A stretch of DNA of 41,166 nucleotides, from assembly GCA_964630925.1 (NCBI GenBank), contig CAZVZK010000089.1, forward strand, positions 1 to 41,166, written 5' to 3'. The notes beneath the pieces were generated by a model. It was given only the letters and a program-made list of their open reading frames with translations. It searched no databases and had not been told where the DNA came from. A program made the position numbers and the translations under genes. Position 1 is the stretch's first letter. Every line of letters starts with the position of its first letter. Shown piece after piece: positions 23,367 to 30,734 of the stretch. Source of the DNA: RGDT01 sp964630925. Its GTDB lineage: Bacteria; Planctomycetota; Planctomycetia; Gemmatales; Gemmataceae.

Positions 23367-24500
23367 TCAGTCCTTCGGCGCCAGCACTGCCCGCCGCGGG
23401 ACGACGATGACCGGCGGGGCTGGTTGCTCTGTGGCCCCGGCGGGCAGGATCGAGAAAGTCGGGAAGAGGTCGCTCTCTTCGCCCAGCAACCTCTGCCCGT
23501 CCGAGGTCACCCAGCCACGGACGACCCAATCGCCCACCCCCACCCCCTCGTAGGGGTACATTGTCCGATCCTTGCCGGCGAATCGGAGGGTGATTGGGGC
23601 GACCGTATTCAGCGCATACACCCGGCGACGCTCGATCTGCCCGCTGGCCTTGGCCACCTGGACCTCTCCGTCCCTCACACGCGGCAGGAAGGCCGCCTTG
23701 AATGGGGCGCTCGTCCAGGCGGTGACGCTCGAGAGCATCCCCGGCGCGAGCGTGTCGTCGGGGTCGGGCACCTCGGCGCGCACGGCGGCGGCACGGACCG
23801 TTCTCCCCTGCCAGTCCTTCACGTCGGCCAGATGGCTGCCCACGACGACGACCTTCCCCGCCCGACTGTCGGTCTCGCTTATCCTCACGACGACCTCGGC
23901 CGCCTTCTTGCCCGCCGGCGCCTTACCCAGGCGGATCAGGCGGAAGTTCTCGACGTAGTCGGCCTCCTCAACATCGAAGACAACATGCACCGGCCCCGTG
24001 CTGTCGATGACCGCCATTACGGTGTCATCGGCCCGCACCACAGTGCCCACGTCCGCCGACCGCTTCCGCACCCGCCCGTCCAGCGGCGAACGCACCGTCG
24101 CCGATTCAACGGTCAACTTCGCCTCGTCCACGTCAGCGTGGGCGGCGTCGGCCTCGGCCCGGATCTCCTCGTCGTCCTTCGCCTTCTTCAGCCGGGCGTG
24201 GGCACGCTTGAGCAGCGCCTCGGTTTTCGCAAGCCTGATGCGGGCCGGGCGGGCGTCGATCTCGAACAGCACGTCGCCCTTCTTGACCTTGTCGCCCTCG
24301 CGGACGGCGGCCCGCGTGATCGGCCCGCTGACACGCGCCCGCACCTGCAACGTCTCGCGCGGCTCGATGCGGGCCTCGTAGGTCTTCTGCTTCATCACCG
24401 TGCGGAAGATGGGCCGGGCGACCTCCACCTCCAGCAACCCTGGCGGGGCGGCGGCGCGGGCCGACGAGGCGATCATCACGAGCAAGACGAGACGCGGCAT
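23367..24500 (-). CDS. HlyD/RND-type periplasmic adaptor protein
   Basis: Membrane-fusion protein of 377 residues that would link an inner-membrane pump to an outer channel. A signal peptide (about 1-17, MPRLVLLVMIASSARA) is followed by the split lipoyl/barrel-sandwich domain: VSGPITRAAVREGDKVKKGD in the first half and TVRSPLDGRVRKRS in the second, separated by a Lys/Ala/Glu-rich helical hairpin. The beta-barrel and membrane-proximal parts follow. No pump or outer-membrane channel gene is adjacent, so it is an orphan here. I place the start at the ATG at 24500, with GGAAGGA upstream; the frame is open to 24563 but would add a polar extension before the signal peptide. It may be co-transcribed with the monooxygenase-like gene 78 bases upstream, although a TACCAT at 24540-24535 could give it its own promoter. 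Confidence 0.87.
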   Translation of the reverse strand: MPRLVLLVMIASSARAAAPPGLLEVEVARPIFRTVMKQKTYEARIEPRETLQVRARVSGPITRAAVREGDKVKKGDVLFEIDARPARIRLAKTEALLKRAHARLKKAKDDEEIRAEADAAHADVDEAKLTVESATVRSPLDGRVRKRSADVGTVVRADDTVMAVIDSTGPVHVVFDVEEADYVENFRLIRLGKAPAGKKAAEVVVRISETDSRAGKVVVVGSHLADVKDWQGRTVRAAAVRAEVPDPDDTLAPGMLSSVTAWTSAPFKAAFLPRVRDGEVQVAKASGQIERRRVYALNTVAPITLRFAGKDRTMYPYEGVGVGDWVVRGWVTSDGQRLLGEESDLFPTFSILPAGATEQPAPPVIVVPRRAVLAPKD

Positions 24501-24578
24501 GGTGGCATCCTTCCATCCGGGGCGGGCATCGCGGATGGTACCGCCACGCGAGCGGCCGCACAAGAGGACGGCGCTACC

Positions 24579-24887
24579 TCACCCCGGCCCCAGGATGCGC
24601 AGCTTGACGCCCGCCACCATGTCCTTGACGCGCTCGCGGTACGAGGCCATGTGCGGCGCGGCGCCGTGCGCCTTCAGGGCGTCCAGGCTCGCCCACTTCT
24701 CGATGACGACCACCTCGTCGTCGTTGACCGGCGACTGGTTCCCCAGGCCCGACGGCACGTCGATGGCGGGGCCGTACTCGATGCAGCCGTCCTCAGCGTG
24801 GACCAGCGGCACCAGCCCCTTGAACACCGTCAGCCACTCGGCGCGCTTGCCGGGGTGGAGCGTGATCGTCGCCAGGACGTGGATCAT
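24579..24887 (-). CDS. Antibiotic biosynthesis monooxygenase (ABM) domain protein
   Basis: Small cytosolic protein of 102 residues with the dimeric ferredoxin-like ABM fold: MIHVLATITLHPGKRAEWL at the N terminus, CIEYGPAIDV in the centre and VVVIEKWASLDALKAH before a C-terminal helix. Relatives such as YgiN act as quinol monooxygenases without cofactors, others only as small-molecule binding proteins, so the substrate is open. The ATG at 24887 has GAGGCAAG upstream and a minus-strand TACACT box 35 bases before it. The frame extends to 24980 but that part is not conserved-looking. The HlyD-type gene lies 78 bases downstream. Confidence 0.85.
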   Translation of the reverse strand: MIHVLATITLHPGKRAEWLTVFKGLVPLVHAEDGCIEYGPAIDVPSGLGNQSPVNDDEVVVIEKWASLDALKAHGAAPHMASYRERVKDMVAGVKLRILGPG

Positions 24888-24922
24888 GTCGCGCTTGCCT
24901 CGGGTCGGGCGGGGCTCGGGGT

Positions 24923-24928
24923 AGTGTA
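24923..24928 (-). promoter_or_regulatory. Predicted -10 box, TACACT on the minus strand
   Basis: TACACT read on the minus strand lies 35 bases before the ABM gene start at 24887. Together with TAAACT at 24967-24972 on the plus strand it makes a divergent promoter region. Confidence 0.45.
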
Positions 24929-24966
24929 GGGCGCCGCGCGAGGCTGACGACGGCGCCGCGATCTGG

Positions 24967-24972
24967 TAAACT
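24967..24972 (+). promoter_or_regulatory. Predicted -10 box, TAAACT
   Basis: TAAACT lies 55 bases before the FmdB start at 25028, in the 140-base divergent gap. No clear -35 box. Confidence 0.4.
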
Positions 24973-25027
24973 GAAGGCATCTCCCGCGGTGACAGATACC
25001 GGCCCCGGAAGGAAGTGGACCGTCCTC

Positions 25028-25348
25028 ATGCCGACCTACGACTACGAGTGCGACGCCTGCGGCCACAAGTTCGAGGAGTTCCAGTCGTTCAAGGACGACG
25101 CCCTCAAGACGTGCCCGAAGTGCCACCAGGACCGCCTGCGCCGGCTCTTCGGCACGGGGGCGGCCATCCTCTTCAAGGGATCGGGCTTCTACGAGACGGA
25201 CTACCGCAGCGAGGGCTACCAGAAGGCCGCCAAGGCCGACGCCGACGCCGGCAAGCCGGCGGACAAGTCCGGCGACAAGAAGGACGCGGCCCCCGCCGCC
25301 ACGCCCAAGGCCGCCGACCCCAAGCCTTCCACGGGTGGCACGCTATGA
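25028..25348 (+). CDS. FmdB-family zinc ribbon protein
   Basis: Protein of 106 residues. The N-terminal zinc ribbon MPTYDYECDACGHKFEEF has Cys8 and Cys11, paired with Cys29 and Cys32 in KTCPKCH, as in FmdB/CxxC_CxxC_SSSS proteins. The segment ILFKGSGFYETDYR after it is also characteristic. The rest (65-106) is a disordered Lys/Asp/Ala/Pro tail. Function in the family is poorly defined; a nucleic-acid or regulatory role is usually suggested. The ATG at 25028 starts exactly at the family N terminus, although the frame opens at 24989. The stop codon overlaps the YacG start (ATGA), so the two are translationally coupled. Confidence 0.9.
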   Translation: MPTYDYECDACGHKFEEFQSFKDDALKTCPKCHQDRLRRLFGTGAAILFKGSGFYETDYRSEGYQKAAKADADAGKPADKSGDKKDAAPAATPKAADPKPSTGGTL

Positions 25349-25515
25349 CCGCCACCTGCCCGGTCTGCGGCGAGGCGTTCGAGGCCGACCCGACGCGGCC
25401 CGGCTTCCCGTTCTGCACGCCGCGCTGCAAGCTCATCGACCTCGGGCGCTGGCTCGACGGGCGCAACAACCTCCCCGCCGAGGAGCCCGACGGCGGGGAC
25501 GATGGCGAGGAGTGA
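25345..25515 (+). CDS. yacG: DNA gyrase inhibitor YacG-like zinc protein
   Basis: Protein of 56 residues with the four zinc cysteines of YacG: Cys5 and Cys8 in CPVCGEAF, Cys24 and Cys28 in FCTPRCKLIDLGRWL. The tail is acidic, as in E. coli YacG, which binds GyrB and inhibits gyrase. It starts at the ATG overlapping the FmdB stop by four bases. YacG usually sits next to coaE or zapD; here it is coupled with an FmdB protein, so zinc-ribbon partnership is the only context. The family match is clear; gyrase inhibition is inferred from E. coli. Confidence 0.9.
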   Translation: MTATCPVCGEAFEADPTRPGFPFCTPRCKLIDLGRWLDGRNNLPAEEPDGGDDGEE

Positions 25516-25531
25516 CACCGGGGGGTGACGC

Positions 25532-26932
25532 ATGCCGGGACGGGTGATCCTGCTGGCGGTGCTGCTGCCGGCCGCCGTGACGGCGCGGCCGCCGGAGGCG
25601 GGGCTGCGTGCCGAGGCCGCCCGCGCCCTCAAGCGGGCCGCCGAGCTGTACCGCGGCAAGGCGGCCAGCCACGGCGGCTACGTCTACTACTACACGCCGG
25701 ACTTTTCGGAGCGGTGGGGCGAGGGCAAGGCCAACGCCGACACCCTCTTCGTCGAGCCGCCGGGCACGCCCACGGTCGGAATGGCCTTCCTGAAGGCGTA
25801 CGCGGCGACGGGTGACCGCCTGTACCTGGACGCGGCCCGCGACGCGGCGGGGGCGCTGGTGTACGGCCAGCTCCAGTCCGGCGGGTGGACGCAGACGATC
25901 CACTTCGGCCCGGCCAAGCGTCTCGGCAAGTACCGCAACGGCAAGGGCGGCGGGTGGAACGTCTCGTCGCTTGACGACGGCCAGACGCAGGCGGCGTTGC
26001 AGTTGCTCGTGCTGACGGACAAGGCCCTCGGTCTCAAGGACGAGAAGATCCACGAGGCGGCGGGCTACGGCCTGAAGGCGCTGCTGGCGGCGCAGTACGC
26101 CAACGGCGGCTTCCCGCAGGGCTGGCGCGGGCCGTCGGAAGAGAAGCCGGTGGTGAAGGCGTCGGTGCCGAAGTTCGACTGGCGCACCGAGGGCAAGATC
26201 AAGGACTACTACACCTGCTACACGCTCAACGACGACCTCGCGGTGAGCGTGGCCGACGCCCTCATCGTCGCGCACCGGGCGTACAAGGACGACAAGCACC
26301 TCAAGGCGCTGGAGAAGCTCGGCGCGTTCCTGGCCCTGGCACAGATGCCGGAGCCGCAGCCGGCGTGGTGCCAGCAGTACAACTTCGACATGGTGCCGAT
26401 CTGGGCGCGGAAGTTCGAGCCGCCGGCCATCGCCGGGCGCGAGTCACAGGGCGCGATGGAGACGCTCATCAAGATCGCGAGGTACACCGGCGACAAGAAG
26501 TATCTCGAGCCGATCCCCGCCGCCCTGAAGTACCTCAAGGGCAAGTGCATGCTGCCGGGCGACCAGTTGGCGCGCTACTACGAGTTCGGGACGAACAAGC
26601 CGGTGTACATGGACGCCAAATACCGCCCGACCTACGACGACTCGGCGGCCCCGCGGCACTACGGTTGGAAGCACCCGTCGCGCCTCGCGGAGATCGAGAA
26701 GGCTTACGAGGACGCGAAGAAGGGCACTGTGCCGCCGGCCCGCGTGCCTCGCGAGGCCGAGGTCCGCCGGATCATCAAGGATTTGGACGCCGAGGGCCGC
26801 TGGGTCTCGGTGTACGGCGGCGAGCGTCTGGTGGGCCAGCCGAAGTTCGCGGCGGGGTTCAAGTACGTGTCGAGCGCGGTGTTCAGCCAGAACGTCGAGA
26901 CGCTGAGCGCGTACATCGCGGCGGGGAGGTGA
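25532..26932 (+). CDS. Pectate lyase, PL10-like
   Basis: Exported polysaccharide lyase of 466 residues with a signal peptide (about 1-18, MPGRVILLAVLLPAAVTA). It has the alpha/alpha toroid of the PelA/PL10 family: GGWTQTIHFGP, NGGFPQGWRGP, a LNDDLAVSVADALI segment, and PAWCQQYNFDMVPIWARKFE followed by AGRESQG, which match conserved lyase blocks. It should cleave polygalacturonate by beta-elimination, fitting planctomycetes that live on plant and algal polysaccharides. No other pectin gene is nearby. A GGGGGGTGACGC ribosome region precedes the ATG at 25532, only 16 bases after the yacG stop, so read-through from the FmdB-YacG operon is possible. Exact substrate is inferred. Confidence 0.87.
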   Translation: MPGRVILLAVLLPAAVTARPPEAGLRAEAARALKRAAELYRGKAASHGGYVYYYTPDFSERWGEGKANADTLFVEPPGTPTVGMAFLKAYAATGDRLYLDAARDAAGALVYGQLQSGGWTQTIHFGPAKRLGKYRNGKGGGWNVSSLDDGQTQAALQLLVLTDKALGLKDEKIHEAAGYGLKALLAAQYANGGFPQGWRGPSEEKPVVKASVPKFDWRTEGKIKDYYTCYTLNDDLAVSVADALIVAHRAYKDDKHLKALEKLGAFLALAQMPEPQPAWCQQYNFDMVPIWARKFEPPAIAGRESQGAMETLIKIARYTGDKKYLEPIPAALKYLKGKCMLPGDQLARYYEFGTNKPVYMDAKYRPTYDDSAAPRHYGWKHPSRLAEIEKAYEDAKKGTVPPARVPREAEVRRIIKDLDAEGRWVSVYGGERLVGQPKFAAGFKYVSSAVFSQNVETLSAYIAAGR

Positions 26933-27053
26933 CGGGGCTCCGGCCGGAGCGTGAGCGGCTCTCGTCTTGGGCGAGCGGGGATGCGTCAGCGCACCGAGTC
27001 ACACGGCGTCAGCGCCTCGTTGGTGGGAAGCGTTTCGACGAACGAGAACAGCC

Positions 27054-27137
27054 AGAGAGCCGCTGACGCTCCACTCGGGGCGCTGACGCAACGAGAGTAG
27101 AGAGCCGCTGACGCTCCACTCGGGGCGCTGACGCAAC
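27054..27137. repeat. Tandem repeat, 2 copies with a 45-base period
   Basis: A 39-base unit beginning AGAGAGCCGCTGACGCTCCA (27054-27092) is repeated exactly at 27099-27137, with a six-base spacer. GCTGACGC occurs twice within each unit. Related GCGTCAGCG motifs occur at 27006 and nearby. Confidence 0.85.
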
Positions 27138-27207
27138 CCCGCTCACCCGATCCAGATACGCTCACGCTCCAGACGCATCCCATCTCGCCACATCCCAAGC
27201 CCCCGTC

Positions 27208-27213
27208 TACAGT
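27208..27213 (+). promoter_or_regulatory. Predicted -10 box, TACAGT
   Basis: TACAGT is 23 bases before the amidohydrolase start and GGAGG (27226-27230) follows, implying a leader of about 17 bases. TCGCCA at 27185-27190 is a weak -35 with a 17-base spacer. Confidence 0.45.
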
Positions 27214-27236
27214 ATCCCCACCCACCGGAGGCCGCC

Positions 27237-28079
27237 ATGAATTACATCGACGCCCACGCGCACGTCTGGACGTCCGACACCATCCACTACCCCCTCGCCA
27301 AGGGGTACAAGAAGGAGGACATGCGCCCCGCCTCCTTCACCGCCGACGACCTCATGAAGCACGCCAAGGCGGCCGGCGTTACGCGAGTCAACCTCATCCA
27401 GATGAGCTACTACGGCTTCGATAATTCTTACATGACCGACATGATCGGCGCCCACAAGGGCGTCTTCTGCGGCACCGCCGTCATCGACCCGCAGGGCGAC
27501 GACCCCGCCAAGCTCATGGCCGACATGGCGAAGAAGGGCGTCCGCGCCTTCCGCATCCTGCCGCGTCTCACCAAGTCGCCGCCGGCCAAGTGGCTCCAGC
27601 CGCCCGGCTACGCCAGGATGTTCGCGCAGGCCGCCCGCACCGGCCAGGCGATGAGCTGCCTCATCGACCCGGATGCGTTGCCCGAATTGGACCGCATGTG
27701 CAGGAAGTACCCCGGCGCGCCGGTCATCATCGACCACCTCGCCCGCATCGGCGCCTCCGGCACCATCGACGACAAGGACGTGAAGGCGCTGTGCGCGATG
27801 GCGAAGCACGAGCGCGTCATGGTCAAGGTCGGCGCGTTCTACGCCCTCGGCAAGAAGAAGTCGCCGTATGACGATCTCGCGGAGATGATCGAGGCGGTGG
27901 TGAAGGCGTTCGGCGTGAAGCGCTGCATGTGGGAGAGCGACAGCCCCTTCCAGGTGATCGACGGCCACACCTACAAGGCGTCCGTGGAGCTGGTCGAGAG
28001 GCGCCTGAAGTTCCTCGACGCCGAGGGCCGCGAATGGCTGCTGAAGAAGACCGCCGAGAAGTTCTTCTTCCCCGCCTGA
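27237..28079 (+). CDS. Amidohydrolase family metal-dependent hydrolase
   Basis: TIM-barrel hydrolase of 280 residues of the amidohydrolase 2 type (related to 2-pyrone-4,6-dicarboxylate lactonase and fucono-lactonase-like proteins). The first strand carries the metal motif DAHAHVW with His7 and His9; IIDHLAR gives His167, and WESDSPF near 232-238 provides the Asp that usually binds metal or activates water. It would hydrolyse a lactone, amide or decarboxylate a small acid; the substrate cannot be told. No signal peptide, so cytosolic. GGAGG six bases before the ATG at 27237 and a -10 box fix the start. It is a single-gene unit, followed by two abutting hairpins. Confidence 0.88.
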   Translation: MNYIDAHAHVWTSDTIHYPLAKGYKKEDMRPASFTADDLMKHAKAAGVTRVNLIQMSYYGFDNSYMTDMIGAHKGVFCGTAVIDPQGDDPAKLMADMAKKGVRAFRILPRLTKSPPAKWLQPPGYARMFAQAARTGQAMSCLIDPDALPELDRMCRKYPGAPVIIDHLARIGASGTIDDKDVKALCAMAKHERVMVKVGAFYALGKKKSPYDDLAEMIEAVVKAFGVKRCMWESDSPFQVIDGHTYKASVELVERRLKFLDAEGREWLLKKTAEKFFFPA

Positions 28080-28128
28080 TACCGGATCGGGTTGGATCGT
28101 GCCCTCCGTCCGGGCGACGCACATGCTG

Positions 28129-28166
28129 GCCGGGCCTGCGGCCCGGCGGCAGGCTGGCAGCCTGCC
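28129..28166. repeat. Two abutting palindromes (REP-like element)
   Basis: Two perfect 8-base-stem hairpins lie back to back: 28129-28147 (GCCGGGCC and GGCCCGGC) and 28148-28166 (GGCAGGCT and AGCCTGCC), each with a three-base loop. They start 49 bases after the amidohydrolase stop, between convergent genes. They may act as a bidirectional terminator or be a dispersed extragenic palindrome. Confidence 0.7.
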
Positions 28167-28204
28167 CTACGCGACGAATCAACGCGATACGCGGATGAGG
28201 AGCG

Positions 28205-28798
28205 TCACGCCCCCGGCGGCTTCATCGCCGGCACAGGCAGGGGCGGCATCAGGGCGAGCAGGTCGTCCAGCGTCAGGGGCGGCATCGGTTCGAAGCCGTG
28301 CCGCGCCAGGAGGTCGGAACGCAGGGCGCACGCCTTCTCGACGACGTAATGCCTGTTGTACCCGTCGCGCAGGCGGTTCACCTCCGACAGGTCAACGCCC
28401 GCCATGTACTTCATCCACCGCTGGTTGAAGCGCGTGTTGCTGGCGATCACCTCATCGAGCGCCGCCCGGAGCCGCCAAATCGACCCCGTCGGCGCCGGGG
28501 GCAACTTCAGCACCGGGGCCAGCTCGGCGTGCGCGCGGGCCAGGGCGTCGATGTCGTCGGCCGACAGGAGGGGCGCGAGCGCCCCCCAGCCGCCGGCCAG
28601 GGCGTGGAGCGTCCCCAGGCGCAGGCGTGGCATGGACAGCATCTCGCCACGCACCTCCCGGCAGCGCGCCAGAAGGAGGGCGTAGGCCTCCTCCATGCCG
28701 CGCGCCCGCCGGATGTATGCCGGCGCGTCGAACAGCCCCATCATCTGGAGCGTGTCACGGTTCTCGGACCCGATCTCGGCGGGCGGCACCTCGTCCAT
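28205..28798 (-). CDS. Hypothetical protein, 197 residues
   Basis: I do not recognise the family. The sequence is mainly helical and charged, without signal peptide, membrane helix, or metal or nucleotide motifs. Recognisable blocks are FDAPAYIRRARGMEEAYALL near the N terminus, FNQRWMKYMAGVDLSEVNRL in the middle, and a Pro/Leu-rich tail (LALMPPLPVPAMKPPGA). AAGGGG lies seven bases before the ATG at 28798 and a minus-strand TACAAT box is 23 bases upstream; a GTG just before it (28801) is also possible. It is divergent from the small gene at 28882. Confidence 0.72.
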   Translation of the reverse strand: MDEVPPAEIGSENRDTLQMMGLFDAPAYIRRARGMEEAYALLLARCREVRGEMLSMPRLRLGTLHALAGGWGALAPLLSADDIDALARAHAELAPVLKLPPAPTGSIWRLRAALDEVIASNTRFNQRWMKYMAGVDLSEVNRLRDGYNRHYVVEKACALRSDLLARHGFEPMPPLTLDDLLALMPPLPVPAMKPPGA

Positions 28799-28821
28799 CA
28801 CCCGGCCCCTTTCTTGCCGTC

Positions 28822-28827
28822 ATTGTA
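28822..28827 (-). promoter_or_regulatory. Predicted -10 box, TACAAT on the minus strand
   Basis: TACAAT read on the minus strand ends 23 bases before the hypothetical gene start at 28798. Confidence 0.5.
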
Positions 28828-28881
28828 CGCGCCGGCGCGGCGGTTGCTGTTGGCAGATCGCCGCCCCCCGAGGGGCTCCCC

Positions 28882-29094
28882 ATGCCCACGCCACGACGCT
28901 CCGCCGTCTCGCTGATCCTGGAAGGCATCGGCCTGGCCGGCACCCTCGGCGCGTTGTCCGCCGCCTCCGCGTTCGCCGCGTCCGCCGTCGGCTCGGCTGT
29001 CGTCCTCCCCGGCTTTGGCCTCGTCGCGGGGCCGCCTCCCCGTGCCATCCCGACGCAACCCCTGACGCACCGCGAAGGCATCACCGCCGGGTGA
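28882..29094 (+). CDS. Small hydrophobic hypothetical protein, 70 residues
   Basis: Short frame starting at an ATG with GAGGGG eight bases upstream. Residues 9-50 are Ala/Gly/Leu-rich and hydrophobic (SLILEGIGLAGTLGALSAAS), suggesting a membrane-inserted or exported peptide, followed by a polar Pro/Thr-rich tail. No family recognised. High-GC sequence gives many chance frames, so this call depends on the ribosome site and on the gap of about 350 bases that would otherwise be empty. The kinase gene follows 56 bases downstream behind its own promoter. Confidence 0.4.
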   Translation: MPTPRRSAVSLILEGIGLAGTLGALSAASAFAASAVGSAVVLPGFGLVAGPPPRAIPTQPLTHREGITAG

Positions 29095-29120
29095 CATCGC
29101 GGCGCGCGGCGCGGTACAAT
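29091..29120 (+). promoter_or_regulatory. Predicted promoter of the FHA-kinase gene
   Basis: GTGACA (29091-29096) and TACAAT (29115-29120) are 18 bases apart. The GTG start is 30 bases downstream. Confidence 0.55.
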
Positions 29121-29150
29121 GCCCCCGCTCGGCCACGACGCGGAGGCCCC

Positions 29151-30584
29151 GTGCCACTCCCCACCACCCTGAGCGCCGACCTGATCGCCGACCTCGACAG
29201 GCGGTGCGCCGATTTCGCCGCAGGATGGAAGGCGGATGGCGCTGCGCGGTTGGAGGCGCTCCTCGCGGGCGTCCCAACCGAGGCCCGGCCCGAGCTGTTC
29301 CGCCGCCTCGCCGCCATCGAGCAGGAGCAGCGCCAGCGCCTCGGCCGGCCCCTGCTGCCGGCCGAGGGCCGGGAGCGTTTCGCCGGCCTCGGGCCGTGGG
29401 CGTCGGCGGCGCTGCGCGACCTCGGCCTCGATGAGGACGCGCCCTCCCTGTCGCTCGACATCATCGCGGGGCCCTTCGCCGGCCGCAGCTTCCGCCTGGC
29501 CGGGCAGGCGGCGTTCGTCGTGGGCCGCGGGCCGGCCGGCGTCCACCTGCCGCTCGAAGGCGACCCCGCCGTCTCGCGCCTGCACTTCGTCGTCGAGTTC
29601 GCGCCGCCCACTGCGCGTGTCGCCGACCTAAGCAGCCGCAACGGCACCTTCGTCAACGGCATGAAGGTCACCGAGGCCGACCTCGCCGACGGCGACGAGG
29701 TCCGCGCCGGCAAGACCGCCCTCAAGGTCCGCCTCTGGCCCGGACGCGCCGCGCCGCCCGCCGTCCGCCCGCCGCCGTCGATCCCAGGCTACGCCCTGGA
29801 GGGCGAGATCGGCCGCGGCGGCATGGGCGTCGTCCACCGCGCCCGCCGCCTCGCCGACGGCGCCGCGGCCGCCGTCAAGATGGTATCCCCCGCCGTGGAC
29901 CTGGAGCCGGAGGTGGTGGGCCGCTTCCGCCGCGAGATCGCCATCCTCGGACGGCTGCGCCACCCGAACATCGTCCAGCTCCTCGACAGCGGCGCCGCCG
30001 GGGGCGTGCTGTACTTCGTCATGGAGCTGGTCGAGGGCGAGAGCGCCGCCGACCTCGTGCGCCGGGCCGGGCCCCTCCCACCTGGCCGCGTCGCCGCCAT
30101 CGGACGCCAGCTCCTCGACGCCCTGGCCCACGCCCACGCGCTGGGGTTTGTCCACCGCGACGTGAAGCCGTCCAACGTCCTGCTCACCGCGTCGGGCGAG
30201 GTCAAGCTCGCCGACTTCGGGCTGGCGCGGGCCTATCAGGCGTCGGCGCTCAGCGGCCTGACCGCCGCGGGCAGCCCCGGCGGCACGCCGGAATTCATGC
30301 CGCCCGAGCAGGTGCTCGACTTCCGCTCGGCCCGCCCGGCCGCCGACCTGTACGCGACGGCGGCCACCCTCTACGCCCTGCTGGAAGGCAGGCCGATCTA
30401 CGAGCCGGCCCCGTCCACGCTGGGCCTGCTATGGCGCATCATGACAAGCGAGCCGATCCCCCTGCGCCCGCCGCCGCTGTCCGGGCCGCTGGGCGAGGTG
30501 ATCCGCCGCGGTTTGGCCCGCGAGCCGGCCCAGCGCTACCCCGACGCCGCCGCCATGCGCGACGCCCTGCCCCGTGGCGTCTGA
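29151..30584 (+). CDS. Ser/Thr protein kinase with N-terminal FHA domain
   Basis: Cytosolic Hanks-type kinase of 477 residues. A helical N-terminal part (1-95) leads into an FHA domain (about 100-195) with SRLH (142-145) and SSRNGTFVNG (161-170). The kinase domain (about 213-475) has the Gly-rich loop GRGGMGVV (221-228), Lys243, HRDVKPSN (335-342) and DFG (355-357). All catalytic residues are kept. There is no transmembrane segment, unlike many bacterial PknB relatives. FHA fused directly to the kinase suggests binding of its own phosphothreonines or those of a partner. The GTG at 29151 is supported by GGAGG four bases upstream and the promoter before it; the frame is open further upstream but there it overlaps the small gene. 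A standalone unit. Confidence 0.92.
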   Translation: MPLPTTLSADLIADLDRRCADFAAGWKADGAARLEALLAGVPTEARPELFRRLAAIEQEQRQRLGRPLLPAEGRERFAGLGPWASAALRDLGLDEDAPSLSLDIIAGPFAGRSFRLAGQAAFVVGRGPAGVHLPLEGDPAVSRLHFVVEFAPPTARVADLSSRNGTFVNGMKVTEADLADGDEVRAGKTALKVRLWPGRAAPPAVRPPPSIPGYALEGEIGRGGMGVVHRARRLADGAAAAVKMVSPAVDLEPEVVGRFRREIAILGRLRHPNIVQLLDSGAAGGVLYFVMELVEGESAADLVRRAGPLPPGRVAAIGRQLLDALAHAHALGFVHRDVKPSNVLLTASGEVKLADFGLARAYQASALSGLTAAGSPGGTPEFMPPEQVLDFRSARPAADLYATAATLYALLEGRPIYEPAPSTLGLLWRIMTSEPIPLRPPPLSGPLGEVIRRGLAREPAQRYPDAAAMRDALPRGV

Positions 30585-30681
30585 CGCCCCGCGGGGCACG
30601 CGGGCCGCGTGCCTGAGCCTTCAGACCGAACACCGGCTTGTGCGGTGGATCGCCCTTGTGAAGTGTGGTGCATCAGCCAGA

Positions 30682-30687
30682 TAGAAT
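30682..30687 (+). promoter_or_regulatory. Predicted -10 box, TAGAAT
   Basis: TAGAAT lies 47 bases before the start of the lipoprotein gene at 30735, in the 150-base gap after the kinase gene. No good -35 at standard spacing. Confidence 0.4.
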
Positions 30688-30734
30688 GTTTCGCAAGCCG
30701 TGCGAGGCCGTCTGCTTCTGGGAGAGCCAACGCC

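Larger units (their letters stand above)
26933..27236. other. Intergenic stretch of 304 bases with repeats
   Basis: No gene is supported. The stretch holds scattered copies of a GCGTGAGCGGCT/GCCGCTGACGCTC motif in both orientations, the two-copy tandem repeat at 27054-27137, and the promoter of the amidohydrolase at its end. Confidence 0.55.

Noticed and set aside
28695..29150. Longer N terminus for the FHA kinase
   Set aside because: The frame is open but Pro/Arg/His-rich, overlaps a separate gene and promoter; the GTG at 29151 has a good ribosome site.
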